A stretch of DNA of 37,159 bases from Methylotenera_A sp036676175 (GCA_036676175.1 JAKFDL010000058.1:1-37159), one strand, 5' to 3'. Shown: positions 1 to 9,110, counted from the first letter of the stretch. The notes: generated from the letters alone by a model not told the origin. Translations and numbers: made by a program.

Positions 1-425
1 TGTGGCAGTCCCGCTTGTGTAATTGCTTGTTCGCCGGCAAGTTTACTCTTACCATAAATGTTTATTGCATTCACTGCATCGGTTTCAAGATAAGGGCTTT
101 GTTTTTCACCATTAAACACATAATCTGTCGAAAAATGGATCAGGCCAGCATTTAATCTAGCCGCTTCCTCTGCCAGCACTCCCACTGCCGTAGCGTTGAC
201 AGCAAAACATAGCTCAGGCTCAGCCTCTGCCTTATCTACCGCCGTATAAGCTGCGGCATTGATAATGATATCCGGCTTAATTTCCCGCACAATCCTGCTA
301 ATATCCTGCAGATTAGTTAAATCTAGTTGAGCACGCGTCAGTGCTATGACTTTATGCTGACTAAGTTGAGTAGATAAGGCATGCCCTACTTGCCCATTAA
401 CGCCTGTAAGTAATATTCTTTTCAC
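1..425 (-). CDS. rfbD: dTDP-4-dehydrorhamnose reductase (RmlD), 3' part cut by window edge
   Basis: The enzyme reduces dTDP-4-keto-L-rhamnose to dTDP-L-rhamnose with NAD(P)H, the last step of dTDP-rhamnose synthesis in the cytoplasm. The visible 141 N-terminal residues begin VKRILLTGVNGQVG, a Rossmann GxxGxxG nucleotide-binding loop. They continue with the family motifs YTAVDKAE, FSTDYVF and the catalytic YGKSK (YxxxK of short-chain dehydrogenases). The start is GTG at 425-423, 23 bases after the rfbC stop, so it is the fourth gene of a co-directional rfbBACD operon. The C-terminal half lies beyond position 1. Identity is secure from the motifs and the operon; only the exact start (GTG with a weak ribosome site) is uncertain. 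Confidence 0.93.
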   Translation of the reverse strand, partial: MKRILLTGVNGQVGHALSTQLSQHKVIALTRAQLDLTNLQDISRIVREIKPDIIINAAAYTAVDKAEAEPELCFAVNATAVGVLAEEAARLNAGLIHFSTDYVFNGEKQSPYLETDAVNAINIYGKSKLAGEQAITQAGLP

Positions 426-448
426 GTATTTATAATTCTAACTTCTTA

Positions 449-994
449 TTAATCAAACTTCTTGGTCGCCTGTAATGATAATCCCTGCTCATCTTTAGTC
501 GATAAGAGGGGCGTGCCCTGTAATGGCCATTCTATGGCCACTGTTGGGTCATCCCACTTAAGGCTGCACTCATGCTGTGGCGCATAGAAGTCAGTGGTTT
601 TGTATAAAAACTCAGCGGTATCGGACAGCACCAAAAAGCCATGGGCAAATCCAGGGGGCATCCACATTTGACGTTTATTTTCGGCGGACAAATGCGTACC
701 CACCCATTGCCCGAACGTAGGTGACGACTTGCGTAAATCTACTGCAACATCAAACACTTCACCTTGTGTGACACGCACTAACTTGCCTTGTGCCTGCTCG
801 ATTTGATAATGCATGCCGCGTAATACGTTTTTGGCCGATTTAGAATGGTTATCCTGCACAAAATTGACATGCAATTGAGTGGCTTCAAAGAATTTTTGCT
901 GATTAAAGCTCTCAAAAAAAAAGCCCCTGTCATCACCAAACACTTTAGGCTCAAAAATAATTACATCCGGGATATTGGTTTTAATGATGTTCAT
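449..994 (-). CDS. rfbC: dTDP-4-dehydrorhamnose 3,5-epimerase (RmlC)
   Basis: Cupin-fold epimerase that inverts C3 and C5 of dTDP-4-keto-6-deoxyglucose. It has 181 residues, the normal family length. The N-terminal segment DDRGFFFESFN and the core LRGMHYQ with the presumed catalytic base His62 are clear. So are MWMPPGFAHGFLVLS and a Tyr at 131 in the position of the family's second catalytic residue; Asp168 in STKD fits the His-Asp dyad partner. The start overlaps the rfbA stop by one base (TAATG), which implies translational coupling. It is the third gene of the rhamnose operon. Nothing looks damaged. Confidence 0.96.
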   Translation of the reverse strand: MNIIKTNIPDVIIFEPKVFGDDRGFFFESFNQQKFFEATQLHVNFVQDNHSKSAKNVLRGMHYQIEQAQGKLVRVTQGEVFDVAVDLRKSSPTFGQWVGTHLSAENKRQMWMPPGFAHGFLVLSDTAEFLYKTTDFYAPQHECSLKWDDPTVAIEWPLQGTPLLSTKDEQGLSLQATKKFD

Positions 995-1869
995 TAAAAC
1001 ACCTGGTGTTCAAGCAACTGTTTAAGGTATTGACCATAGCCATTTTTTGCATATTTATTAGCCATCACATCGAGTTGCTCTGCACTGATAAAGCCCATGC
1101 GATAAGCAATTTCTTCGGGGCAGGCAATTTTCAGTCCTTGCCGTTTCTCAATAGTTTCAATAAACAATCCAGCCTCAAGCAAAGACTCATGTGTGCCCGT
1201 GTCTAGCCAAGCCATGCCGCGTCCCATCACCTCGACTTGTAAGTCGCCCCATTCCAGATATTTGCGGTTCACATCTGTTATCTCCAACTCACCCCGCGCG
1301 GATGGTTTCATATTTTTAGCAATCTCTACCACGCGATTGTCATAAAAATATAACCCTGTCACCGCATAACGTGATTTGGGCTTGGATGGCTTTTCCTCCA
1401 AACTGACCGCTTGGCCTTGCTTGTTAAATTCCACAACACCATAACGCTCCGGATCTTTCACCGGATAAGCAAACACAGTTGCACCTTGTAGGCGCTGCGC
1501 TGCATTTTGCCCCATCTGCGCCAGCTCGTGACCATAAAAAATATTATCGCCAAGCACCAAAGCGCAATTATCGTTTCCAATAAATTGTTCGCCAATAATA
1601 AATGCTTGTGCTAGGCCGTCTGGTGATGGCTGCACTGCATACTGGATATCCATGCCCCACTGTGTGCCATCACCCAGCAGTTCTTTAAAGCGTGGGGTAT
1701 CTTGTGGGGTAGAGATGATCAATACCTCGCGAATACCCGCTAGCATCAATGCTGACAGCGGATAATAAATCATCGGTTTATCGTAAACAGGTAATAACTG
1801 TTTAGACACTACCTGCGTAACAGGATACAAACGCGTACCAGAACCGCCTGCTAATACGATACCCTTCAT
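994..1869 (-). CDS. rfbA: Glucose-1-phosphate thymidylyltransferase (RmlA)
   Basis: Joins dTTP and glucose-1-phosphate to give dTDP-glucose, the entry step of dTDP-rhamnose synthesis. The 291 residues match the family length. The N-terminal signature GIVLAGGSGTRLYPVT (residues 3-18), followed by KQLLPVYDKPM, is the nucleotidyltransferase loop. LVLGDNIFYG carries the metal-binding Asp, and SLEEKP and GLYFYDN are further family motifs. It overlaps the rfbB stop by four bases (ATGA) and rfbC by one base, so rfbB, rfbA and rfbC are almost certainly one transcript. Confidence 0.97.
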   Translation of the reverse strand: MKGIVLAGGSGTRLYPVTQVVSKQLLPVYDKPMIYYPLSALMLAGIREVLIISTPQDTPRFKELLGDGTQWGMDIQYAVQPSPDGLAQAFIIGEQFIGNDNCALVLGDNIFYGHELAQMGQNAAQRLQGATVFAYPVKDPERYGVVEFNKQGQAVSLEEKPSKPKSRYAVTGLYFYDNRVVEIAKNMKPSARGELEITDVNRKYLEWGDLQVEVMGRGMAWLDTGTHESLLEAGLFIETIEKRQGLKIACPEEIAYRMGFISAEQLDVMANKYAKNGYGQYLKQLLEHQVF

Positions 1870-2948
1870 GCTAATTCCTCACCACGTTCTTTGTAATTAG
1901 TGCTTACCCAATTCTTATACTCACCACTGGTCACATTATTCACCCAATCTTGATGCGTTAAATACCATGTCACGGTCTTTTGTATGCCGGTTTCAAACGT
2001 TTCGGCGGGCTTCCAGCCTAACTCACGTTCTATTTTAGTGGCATCAATCGCATAGCGTACATCATGCCCTGGTCTATCTTGTACAAATGTGATCTGGTCA
2101 CGATAACTGCCTGATTTTTTTGGTTTTTCTTTATCTAGAATATCGCACAGTGTATGCACGACTTCGATATTGGCTTTTTCATTCCATCCGCCGATATTGT
2201 AAACCTCACCCACTTTACCGGCTTCAAGTACGCGGCGAATGGCTGCGCAATGATCCCCCACATACAACCAATCACGGATTTGCTGCCCATTACCATAAAT
2301 CGGTAGCGGTTTACCATTTAGTGCATTGTGTATCACCAAGGGGATGAGCTTTTCTGGAAAATGGTAAGGTCCATAATTATTTGAACAATTTGTGGTTAAA
2401 ACTGGCATGCCATAGGTATGATGATATGCCCGCACTAAATGGTCAGAAGCTGCTTTAGAAGCCGAGTAAGGGCTGTTCGGCTCATAGGCTTTGGTTTCGG
2501 TAAAAGCAGGGTCCGTTTTACTGAGTGAGCCGTAGACTTCATCGGTAGAAACGTGCAAAAACCTAAAGTTGGTTTTATCTGCATCATTCAAACTGCCCCA
2601 ATAGGCACGCACTTCTTCAAGCAAATTGAAAGTACCGACAATATTGGTTTGAATAAACTCACCTGGTCCGTGAATAGAGCGATCAACATGGCTTTCAGCC
2701 GCAAAGTTAACAATAGCGCGTGGCCGATGCTGCCTTAGCAGCGATGCTAGTAACGCGTTATCACCAATATCACCTTGGATAAAAATATGTTCAGGATGCT
2801 GTTCTACATCCGCCAAGTTGGCTAAATTTCCTGCATAAGTCAGTTTATCTAGATTGATTAGCTTACCCAGACCCAGTTTAATCCATGCATTTGCAAAATT
2901 GCTACCAATAAAACCTGCACCGCCAGTGACGATAATACAATTATCCAT
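1866..2948 (-). CDS. rfbB: dTDP-glucose 4,6-dehydratase (RmlB)
   Basis: NAD-dependent extended short-chain dehydrogenase that makes dTDP-4-keto-6-deoxyglucose, the second step of the rhamnose pathway. It has 360 residues. The NAD-binding loop GGAGFIG is at 9-15. The dehydratase triad STDEVYG is at 134-140 (Thr135, Asp136, Glu137), and YSASK at 161-165 supplies the catalytic Tyr and Lys. It is the first gene of the operon. The ATG is preceded by AAGGTAG as a reasonable ribosome site. The 77 bases between it and dnaQ must hold the promoter unless dnaQ reads through; I saw no convincing -35/-10 pair there. The product feeds O-antigen or exopolysaccharide rhamnose. Confidence 0.97.
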   Translation of the reverse strand: MDNCIIVTGGAGFIGSNFANAWIKLGLGKLINLDKLTYAGNLANLADVEQHPEHIFIQGDIGDNALLASLLRQHRPRAIVNFAAESHVDRSIHGPGEFIQTNIVGTFNLLEEVRAYWGSLNDADKTNFRFLHVSTDEVYGSLSKTDPAFTETKAYEPNSPYSASKAASDHLVRAYHHTYGMPVLTTNCSNNYGPYHFPEKLIPLVIHNALNGKPLPIYGNGQQIRDWLYVGDHCAAIRRVLEAGKVGEVYNIGGWNEKANIEVVHTLCDILDKEKPKKSGSYRDQITFVQDRPGHDVRYAIDATKIERELGWKPAETFETGIQKTVTWYLTHQDWVNNVTSGEYKNWVSTNYKERGEELA

Positions 2949-3025
2949 TTCGCTACCTTAATTCAAAAGTTAATTTTATTTTTATGACAAACCTAGCTAA
3001 TCAGTGGGTGCTATTTAATTTAATA

Positions 3026-3703
3026 CTACCAGGGCACTGCACCTGCTTTAACTAAACTTTTAATATAGTCTTCATGTATCTCAAGCTCTGCACTATCTGC
3101 CTTAAGCACCTTCAGTGTGTGTGCACCACTCAGACCGGGTGTCTGTATCATTAGTTTTGGTTGCTCTAAATCCATTAACAGGCTATCTTGGCCGCGCGTC
3201 ATCGCCATATAGACTTCTGCCAGCAATTCCGCATCAAGCAAGGCACCGTGTAAAGTGCGCTTAGAATTATCTATACCGAAATGTTTACATAAGGCATCGA
3301 GGTTATTGCGTTGGCCAGGCCTAGAGTCTTTTGCCATTTTCAATGTATCAGTGATTCTACCGCACATTGTTTCAATTGGCTGTAGCCCAATACGGCCAAG
3401 CTCACTATTTAAAAACCCAACATCAAACGGCGCATTATGAATAATCAACTCAGCATCGCGCACAAAGTCCATCATATCTGCCGCAATTGCTGCAAACAAA
3501 GGCTTATCTTGCAAAAAATCTAAAGTAATGCCATGTACCTCTTGTGCAGCTGGGTCTATCTCGCGTTGTGGATTTAAATATACATGGTAGTGATTATTCG
3601 TTGGGCGACGATTGATCATTTCAATCGCGGCGATTTCGATAATGCGATGTCCCTGAGCGGGATATAAACCTGTAGTTTCAGTATCTAAAAATATTTGTCG
3701 CAC
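3026..3703 (-). CDS. dnaQ: DNA polymerase III epsilon subunit, 3'-5' proofreading exonuclease
   Basis: DEDDh exonuclease that proofreads within the polymerase III core. It has 225 residues. Exo I is FLDTETTGL with Asp7 and Glu9, Exo II is HNAPFDVGFLN with Asp94, and Exo III-epsilon is LHGALLDAEL with His152 and Asp157. All metal and general-base residues are therefore present. The C-terminal tail is shorter than in E. coli but should still bind the alpha subunit. It lies 46 bases downstream of rnhA on the same strand. The dnaQ-rnhA-yafS-gloB neighbourhood is conserved in many beta- and gammaproteobacteria, though strands differ from E. coli, where dnaQ and rnhA are divergent. Confidence 0.95.
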   Translation of the reverse strand: MRQIFLDTETTGLYPAQGHRIIEIAAIEMINRRPTNNHYHVYLNPQREIDPAAQEVHGITLDFLQDKPLFAAIAADMMDFVRDAELIIHNAPFDVGFLNSELGRIGLQPIETMCGRITDTLKMAKDSRPGQRNNLDALCKHFGIDNSKRTLHGALLDAELLAEVYMAMTRGQDSLLMDLEQPKLMIQTPGLSGAHTLKVLKADSAELEIHEDYIKSLVKAGAVPW

Positions 3704-3749
3704 TTAATATCCTATTTATTTGTATCCTAAACTACTTATACCAAAACCT

Positions 3750-4187
3750 TCATAAAAATGCCGCTACACCCTCATTAGCAAGTGCGTCTGCTTTTTCATT
3801 ACCTGCATTGCCCGCATGACCTTTTACCCAAACCCACTCAATTCTATGTTGACTTGCAAGCAGGTCGAGTGCCTTCCATAAATCATCATTTTTGACGGGC
3901 TTCTTATCAGCAGTGCGCCAACCACGTGATTTCCAGCCCTGTATCCACTCCGTCATCCCTTTTTGCACGTAGACAGAATCAGTATATATTTTAACATTAC
4001 AGGGGCGCTTTAACACTTCTAAAGCACGAATCACCGCTGTCAGCTCCATGCGATTGTTAGTGGTAACCACTTCGCCACCATGAATGGATTTTTCCTTACC
4101 TCCGTATTGTAGCCAAGCGCCCCAGCCACCAGGACCAGGATTGCCTTTGCACGCACCATCGGCGTAGACTTCTACCAGCTCATTCAT
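3750..4187 (-). CDS. rnhA: Ribonuclease HI
   Basis: Cleaves the RNA strand of RNA-DNA hybrids and clears R-loops and primers. The 145 residues carry every catalytic residue at E. coli numbering: Asp10 in YADGACKGNPGPGG, Glu48 in NNRMELT, Asp70 in YTDSVYV, and His124 and Asp134 in VKGHAGNAGNEKAD. The start codon overlaps the stop of the upstream methyltransferase by four bases (ATGA), so the two are translationally coupled. The protein is complete and ordinary. Confidence 0.97.
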   Translation of the reverse strand: MNELVEVYADGACKGNPGPGGWGAWLQYGGKEKSIHGGEVVTTNNRMELTAVIRALEVLKRPCNVKIYTDSVYVQKGMTEWIQGWKSRGWRTADKKPVKNDDLWKALDLLASQHRIEWVWVKGHAGNAGNEKADALANEGVAAFL

Positions 4188-4936
4188 TGCTTGTTTTTTC
4201 CAATCGAATTCATATTATTTTGACGCTGTGTAGGTTTTGATTTTGGATTGCTGCTGACGACCAGTCTAGATTTAAGTGAATTTTGCTTCCAGCTTGGTTT
4301 GAGCAAGGTCATATTAACCACCCGTTTTTTAGCCACAATAAAATACAATCCACCCATCATTGGCCACCATTTATTGCCTGTTTTGTCCATAAATGCAAAG
4401 TGTTTTAGCCATTTCTCATCATTTATTGGTGGTTCGTAGCCATCCATTTGGCCACTGACAAACTCCAAGCCCAGCAATGCCAGCCAGTCTTTAATACGCG
4501 ACAGTGTAAAAAAATGTCCACACCAAGGATAAGTGGTGTTTTTTGAGAGTGTTTGTTTAACACCCCATGCACTAATGGGATTGAAGCCGGTGATAATTAA
4601 ATGCCCTTCCGGCACCAGTACACGCTCTGCTTCGCGCAAGGTTTGATGGGGGTTGCGGCTAAACTCTAACACATGGGGCAGGCAAACCAAATCGATGCAG
4701 CTTTCGGCAAAAGGTAAATAATCGCTCTCACAATTAGCATCACCATCGCGATTACCTACACGCATCAAATGCGGAATACGTGAATTCTTGAGCGTATCTA
4801 AAGGTAATAATCCAAGTTGCAATGCATTAAAACCAAAAATATCACCAACCGTTTCATCATACATGGCCTGTTCACGCGCAAGTAAATATTGCCCTAGCGT
4901 AGTGTTCAGCCAATCCTGTTGACTTGTTTCATTCAT
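4184..4936 (-). CDS. Class I SAM-dependent methyltransferase, YafS-like
   Basis: Probable type-11 methyltransferase of unknown substrate. From the ATG at 4936 it has 250 residues. The Asp-rich stretch SCIDLVCLPHVLEF and the post-motif VLVPEGHLIITGFNP are typical of the fold. The first SAM-binding glycine loop is degenerate (FGFNALQLGLL instead of the usual DLGCG), as I recall for YafS proteins. Its place between gloB and rnhA also matches E. coli yafS. The open frame reaches 5101, but that extension runs into the divergent gloB coding region, so ATG 4936 (or 4951) is preferred. Neither start has a good ribosome site. The last 30 residues are a basic Asn/Lys/Ser-rich tail with no visible domain. 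Confidence 0.82.
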   Translation of the reverse strand: MNETSQQDWLNTTLGQYLLAREQAMYDETVGDIFGFNALQLGLLPLDTLKNSRIPHLMRVGNRDGDANCESDYLPFAESCIDLVCLPHVLEFSRNPHQTLREAERVLVPEGHLIITGFNPISAWGVKQTLSKNTTYPWCGHFFTLSRIKDWLALLGLEFVSGQMDGYEPPINDEKWLKHFAFMDKTGNKWWPMMGGLYFIVAKKRVVNMTLLKPSWKQNSLKSRLVVSSNPKSKPTQRQNNMNSIGKNKQ

Positions 4937-4981
4937 TGTTGCTTGTTGCATTAGATTGTAAACAAAACTACCATTAAATGT

Positions 4982-5734
4982 ATGCTCAAAATTATCCCCA
5001 TCCCTGCATTTGAAGACAATTATATATGGCTTTTGCATCAGCATGGTTACGCAGTTGTGGTGGATCCTGGTGATGCCGTACCTGTTATTGCCACATTGCA
5101 AAAATTAAACTTGTCCTTAGCCGCCATTTTAATTACACATCATCATAGCGATCATATAGGGGGCGTAGCCGATTTATTGCGCTTTCAGTCAGCGCCAGTC
5201 TATGCGCCACAATATGAAAATTTTAATTTTGAACACACCAGATTGGCTGATGGTGATGAAATACATTTGCCCGAAATTAGATTAAGTTTGCAGGTAATGT
5301 GGCTGCCAGGCCACACACTAGGGCATATTGCCTACGTCAATGATGATTACTTATTCTGTGGGGACACCTTATTTGGCGCGGGCTGTGGGCGATTATTTGA
5401 AGGCACGCCGGCACAAATGTTACAGTCACTAGAGCGTTTAAAAAAGTTAAATATAAATACCCAGGTATTTTGCACGCACGAATATACCGCTAAAAACATA
5501 GCGTTTGCGCTTACTTTAGAGCCGGATAATACAGATTTACAAAGCCGAGCCAGTACTGTTAAGCAACTTCGAGAGCAACAACTACCGACTTTACCTAGCA
5601 ATATTGCATTAGAACTGGCTACCAATCCATTTTTACGTTGCGATCAAGCGAATATTATTAAAAACTCACATGCTTTAAACCCCGACAGCCTGTCAGTTTT
5701 TACTGCCATTAGAACTTTAAGAAACCATTATTAA
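4982..5734 (+). CDS. gloB: Hydroxyacylglutathione hydrolase (glyoxalase II)
   Basis: Metallo-beta-lactamase-fold thioesterase that hydrolyses S-lactoylglutathione to lactate and glutathione, completing methylglyoxal detoxification. It has 250 residues. The binuclear metal site is complete: THHHSDH with His53, His55, Asp57 and His58, then His111 in LPGHTLGH, Asp128 in FCGDTLF and His166 in CTHEY. The C-terminal substrate domain (HAGH-C) follows. It is divergent from the yafS-like methyltransferase with only 30-45 bases between starts, so the two promoters must overlap or lie inside the neighbouring gene. Confidence 0.96.
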   Translation: MLKIIPIPAFEDNYIWLLHQHGYAVVVDPGDAVPVIATLQKLNLSLAAILITHHHSDHIGGVADLLRFQSAPVYAPQYENFNFEHTRLADGDEIHLPEIRLSLQVMWLPGHTLGHIAYVNDDYLFCGDTLFGAGCGRLFEGTPAQMLQSLERLKKLNINTQVFCTHEYTAKNIAFALTLEPDNTDLQSRASTVKQLREQQLPTLPSNIALELATNPFLRCDQANIIKNSHALNPDSLSVFTAIRTLRNHY

Positions 5735-5773
5735 TCATCTACATAACATTTACTTATAAAGTATAACTTTCAC

Positions 5774-5802
5774 TTGACGCAGCTATCTTCCATAGCTACC
5801 AT
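5774..5802 (+). promoter_or_regulatory. Sigma-70 promoter of the mltD operon with a dyad in its spacer
   Basis: TTGACG (5774-5779), 17 bases, then TACCAT (5797-5802), placing transcription start near 5809, about 22 bases before mltD. The spacer holds a perfect inverted repeat, AGCTAT (5781-5786) and ATAGCT (5792-5797) around CTTCC, which could be an operator. Confidence 0.5.
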
Positions 5803-5830
5803 GCACTTTCGCACTATCAGGTAACATCAA

Positions 5831-7399
5831 ATGAACATTCATAGCTCAGGTAAAAGTAAAACGCCCGCTGTAGCTCAGTGTGCTGGCATCAAAAAGGCTG
5901 CTATTGGCTTAGCAGGCTTATTGTTATTGGTTGCTGGCTTAATTTACTCTTTCAGTGCACAAGCCGAAACCAATGCTGCAGGCGTAGAGATTGAATATAT
6001 CAATGAGCCTGGTTTGTTAGAAGATCCGGTGCAAGAGCTGTTAACAAACATGGATGCTGCACATGAAAGCGCCGCTGGAGAAGTAACAGACAACGATTTA
6101 TGGGCACGTATTAAAAGTGGTTACGCACTACCCGATGTAAACTCCCCCTACACCAGCAACCATGAAAATTGGTACTCAACCCGCCCAGATTACATTCAAC
6201 GCATGGTAGAGCGAAGCCAACGTTACTTGTTTCATATTGTAGAAGAGGTACAAAAGCGTGGCATGCCAACTGAGATTGCGCTGCTACCAATGATTGAAAG
6301 TGCATTTAACCCGCAAGCCTACTCCCGTAGCAAGGCCTCTGGCATTTGGCAATTTGTGCCTGCAACCGGCAAGCATTTTGGCCTGCAACAAAACTGGTGG
6401 GTCGATAATCGTCGCGATGTGACTGCGGCTACCAATGCTGCACTGGATTACCTGCAAAAACTACATGGCATGTTTGGCTCATGGGATCTGGCTTTAGCTG
6501 CCTACAATGCGGGTGAAGGTACGGTACAACGCGCTATTGATAAAAATCGTCGTTTAGGCTTGGCCACCAATTACCAAAGTTTAAATTTACCACCAGAAAC
6601 GCGTAACTATGTACCTAAGCTGCAAGCCATTAAAAATATTGTGACAGAACCGGAAAAATATGGCCTCACGATTGCCGCGATGCCAAATCGCCCTTATTTT
6701 GCACGTGTAACCACGCCTAAACAAATTGACGCAAAATTAGCAGCACAACTAGCCGAGATCTCTGAAGAGGAATTTAGCGCACTGAACCCCAGCTACAACC
6801 GCCCGGTGATTACCTCTCAAGGCGAAAAACACCAACTTCTATTACCGGTTTGGGCAGCAGAACGTTTTGCAGATAACCTCGCCAATTACGACAAGCCCCT
6901 CACTAGTTGGCAAACTTACAATGCCAAGCGGGGTGAGCGCGTAGAGAGTATTGCGAAAAAATTCGGCACCAATGTCAGCCATTTACGCACAGTAAATGGT
7001 CTATCCGCCACCGGCAAATTACGCACTGCACAAACCATGCTGGTACCTGCCCTTTACAATGCATCTTCTGGCGATGCTATCGAAACTATTGACGCAAACG
7101 AATTAGCAAGCAACAATGCAGGAAATGAAGTAGAAGCCAATGAACCTAAGGCCGCTCGTCGCATCATACACAAAGTTAAAAAAGGCGATACATTAACCGC
7201 ATTAGCAGACAAGTATGACACCAGCTCTCAAACGTTGATGAAATTAAACGGTTTAAGAAGCACAAAAGTTAAAGTCGGACAAAGCTTAACGGTTAAAGAC
7301 GGCGCTTTAAAAAAGGCGAGTTACAAAAGCAAGCACACTCGAACCAAACACAAGTCATCCAAACGCATAAGCGCAAGGTCGCATATTCGATTAAGGTAG
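5831..7399 (+). CDS. mltD: Membrane-bound lytic murein transglycosylase D
   Basis: Cleaves the glycan strands of peptidoglycan in the periplasm to give 1,6-anhydromuropeptides. The 522 residues start with a hydrophobic signal or anchor (about 22-42) ending FSAQA. I see no lipobox, although E. coli MltD is a lipoprotein. An SLT domain follows with catalytic Glu156 in LLPMIESAFNP, SGIWQFVPATG and AAYNAGEGTVQ. Two LysM peptidoglycan-binding repeats lie at about 360-407 and 446-492. The last 30 residues are an unusual Lys/Arg/Ser/His-rich tail. The next gene starts 7 bases downstream, so mltD leads an operon with the peptide importer genes and fabI. Confidence 0.93.
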   Translation: MNIHSSGKSKTPAVAQCAGIKKAAIGLAGLLLLVAGLIYSFSAQAETNAAGVEIEYINEPGLLEDPVQELLTNMDAAHESAAGEVTDNDLWARIKSGYALPDVNSPYTSNHENWYSTRPDYIQRMVERSQRYLFHIVEEVQKRGMPTEIALLPMIESAFNPQAYSRSKASGIWQFVPATGKHFGLQQNWWVDNRRDVTAATNAALDYLQKLHGMFGSWDLALAAYNAGEGTVQRAIDKNRRLGLATNYQSLNLPPETRNYVPKLQAIKNIVTEPEKYGLTIAAMPNRPYFARVTTPKQIDAKLAAQLAEISEEEFSALNPSYNRPVITSQGEKHQLLLPVWAAERFADNLANYDKPLTSWQTYNAKRGERVESIAKKFGTNVSHLRTVNGLSATGKLRTAQTMLVPALYNASSGDAIETIDANELASNNAGNEVEANEPKAARRIIHKVKKGDTLTALADKYDTSSQTLMKLNGLRSTKVKVGQSLTVKDGALKKASYKSKHTRTKHKSSKRISARSHIRLR

Positions 7400-7406
7400 T
7401 TACTCT

Positions 7407-9110
7407 ATGAAAAATTTTGCATTTCTAACCCACCAGTTTTTAAAAAGAAATGCTAAATTTGGTTTCATGGCTTTGTATCTAACGCTTAGTGCTTGCGGTG
7501 ATTCTTCCCAAAATTTAAGCCCGCAGGCTTTAAACAACCTCAATACAACCTATCCCAGCCAAACAGGCGGTACTTTTATTGATGCTACTATTGGTGAGCC
7601 TTCTGGATTAATTTACATGGTCGCAGGCGAGTCAGCGGCGGGTGCAATCGCTTCTAATATCTTCAATAAGTTACTTAAATACGATAAGAATTTAGATTTG
7701 GAAGGTGAACTAGCAGAAAGCTGGCAAATATCTAACAACCAAAAAACTATTACCTTTAAGTTAAAACCCAATCTCAAATGGTCTGATGGCAAGCCACTCA
7801 CCAGTGCGGACGTCTTTTGGACTTGGCAGGCCGTCATTGATGAAAAAACACGTAGCCCATACGCTTCAGATTACCAGCTGGTTAAAAAAGCCGAAACGCC
7901 TGACGCATTGACCTTTAGTGTGACTTACGATCAAGCCTATGCCCCCGCGCTAGATAGCTGGGCTGGGCTGCAGATATTACCAAAGCACTTACTGCAAGAC
8001 CAAGACCTTCATACCACCGCTTTTGCACGCAGACCTGTCGGCAGCAGCTATTACAAACTGGACATCTGGACAAATGGCGAAAATATAAAGCTGTCACGCA
8101 ACCTGTCATCGGTACTCGGTCAAGCTAAAATCGATAAACTAGTGACACGCATCATTCCCGATTCATCAGCGCAGTTTTTAGAATTAATGGCAGATAATAT
8201 CGATAGCATGGGGTTAGACCCGATTAAATATGCGCGCATTATACCGGCGCGGCTTGAGCTAAAACAAAAACTAGCGCTCTATAAAGAACTTGGCAATAGC
8301 TACACTTACATGGGCTTCAACCTGAAACGCAAACCTTACGATGATATTCGAGTGCGCAAAGCCATTAACTATGCCATTGATAAACAAGAAATCATTGATG
8401 GTGCGTATTTAGGGTTAGGCATTGATATTGCCTCACCTTACAAGCCTGGCACGCGTTGGAGTAACCCTGATTTAAAGCCACATCCTTATGACCCACAAAA
8501 AGCAAAAGCGTTATTAAAAGAAGCAGGCTTTACCGATAGTGATGGCGATGGCATATTGGAGCGTGATGGTAAGCCATTTAGCTTTGAAATCCTCACCAAT
8601 CAAAACAAAGAGCGCGAAAAATCTGCGGTATTGATTCAACGCCGTTTAAAAGAGGTCGGGATACAAGCTAATGTTCGTGCCATTGAATGGGCCAGCTTTA
8701 TCAGCCGCTTTATTAAAACAGGCGATTTCGATGTGGTAATTTTAGGCTGGGGTTTGGGGCTAGACCCAGACCAATTCAATATTTGGCACTCTAGCCAACA
8801 AGCACCAGGCCAGTTTAATTTTATTGGTTACAATAACCCCAACATCGATAAGTTGCTAGAGCAAGGTCGTACGGAACTGAACCTAGATAAACGCCAGAAG
8901 ATTTACCATGAATTTGCCAAAGTATTATTAGAAGACAGCCCTATTGTCTATTTATCCGCAGGCTACGGCTTAAGTGCGATACACAAACGCGTTAAAGGCA
9001 TTGACAGCCCGGCACCTCCAGCAGGGTTAGGCTGGAATACTTACGATTGGTATATTCCTGAGCCGTTAAGACGACCCGGATCTGGTAGAACAGAAATAAG
9101 CGCTAACTAA
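7407..9110 (+). CDS. Peptide-type ABC transporter substrate-binding lipoprotein (SBP family 5)
   Basis: Periplasmic binding protein of the OppA/DppA/AppA class, 567 residues. The signal ends in a lipobox LSAC with Cys30, so it is probably a lipoprotein. Family 5 hallmarks include GGTF, the block LAESWQISNNQKTITFKLK, SDGKPLTSADVFWTW, RKAINYAIDKQEI and a DSDGDGILERDGKPF segment common in this family. It is followed at 19 bases by a DppB-type permease and then a DppC-type permease, so it should be the receptor of that importer. Which peptide it binds cannot be told. Being co-transcribed with a lytic transglycosylase makes cell-wall peptides a reasonable but unproved guess. Confidence 0.9.
   Translation: MKNFAFLTHQFLKRNAKFGFMALYLTLSACGDSSQNLSPQALNNLNTTYPSQTGGTFIDATIGEPSGLIYMVAGESAAGAIASNIFNKLLKYDKNLDLEGELAESWQISNNQKTITFKLKPNLKWSDGKPLTSADVFWTWQAVIDEKTRSPYASDYQLVKKAETPDALTFSVTYDQAYAPALDSWAGLQILPKHLLQDQDLHTTAFARRPVGSSYYKLDIWTNGENIKLSRNLSSVLGQAKIDKLVTRIIPDSSAQFLELMADNIDSMGLDPIKYARIIPARLELKQKLALYKELGNSYTYMGFNLKRKPYDDIRVRKAINYAIDKQEIIDGAYLGLGIDIASPYKPGTRWSNPDLKPHPYDPQKAKALLKEAGFTDSDGDGILERDGKPFSFEILTNQNKEREKSAVLIQRRLKEVGIQANVRAIEWASFISRFIKTGDFDVVILGWGLGLDPDQFNIWHSSQQAPGQFNFIGYNNPNIDKLLEQGRTELNLDKRQKIYHEFAKVLLEDSPIVYLSAGYGLSAIHKRVKGIDSPAPPAGLGWNTYDWYIPEPLRRPGSGRTEISAN

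Noticed and set aside
4937..5101. N-terminal extension of the yafS-like methyltransferase
   Set aside because: It overlaps the start of gloB on the other strand and its residues do not resemble a methyltransferase N-terminus.
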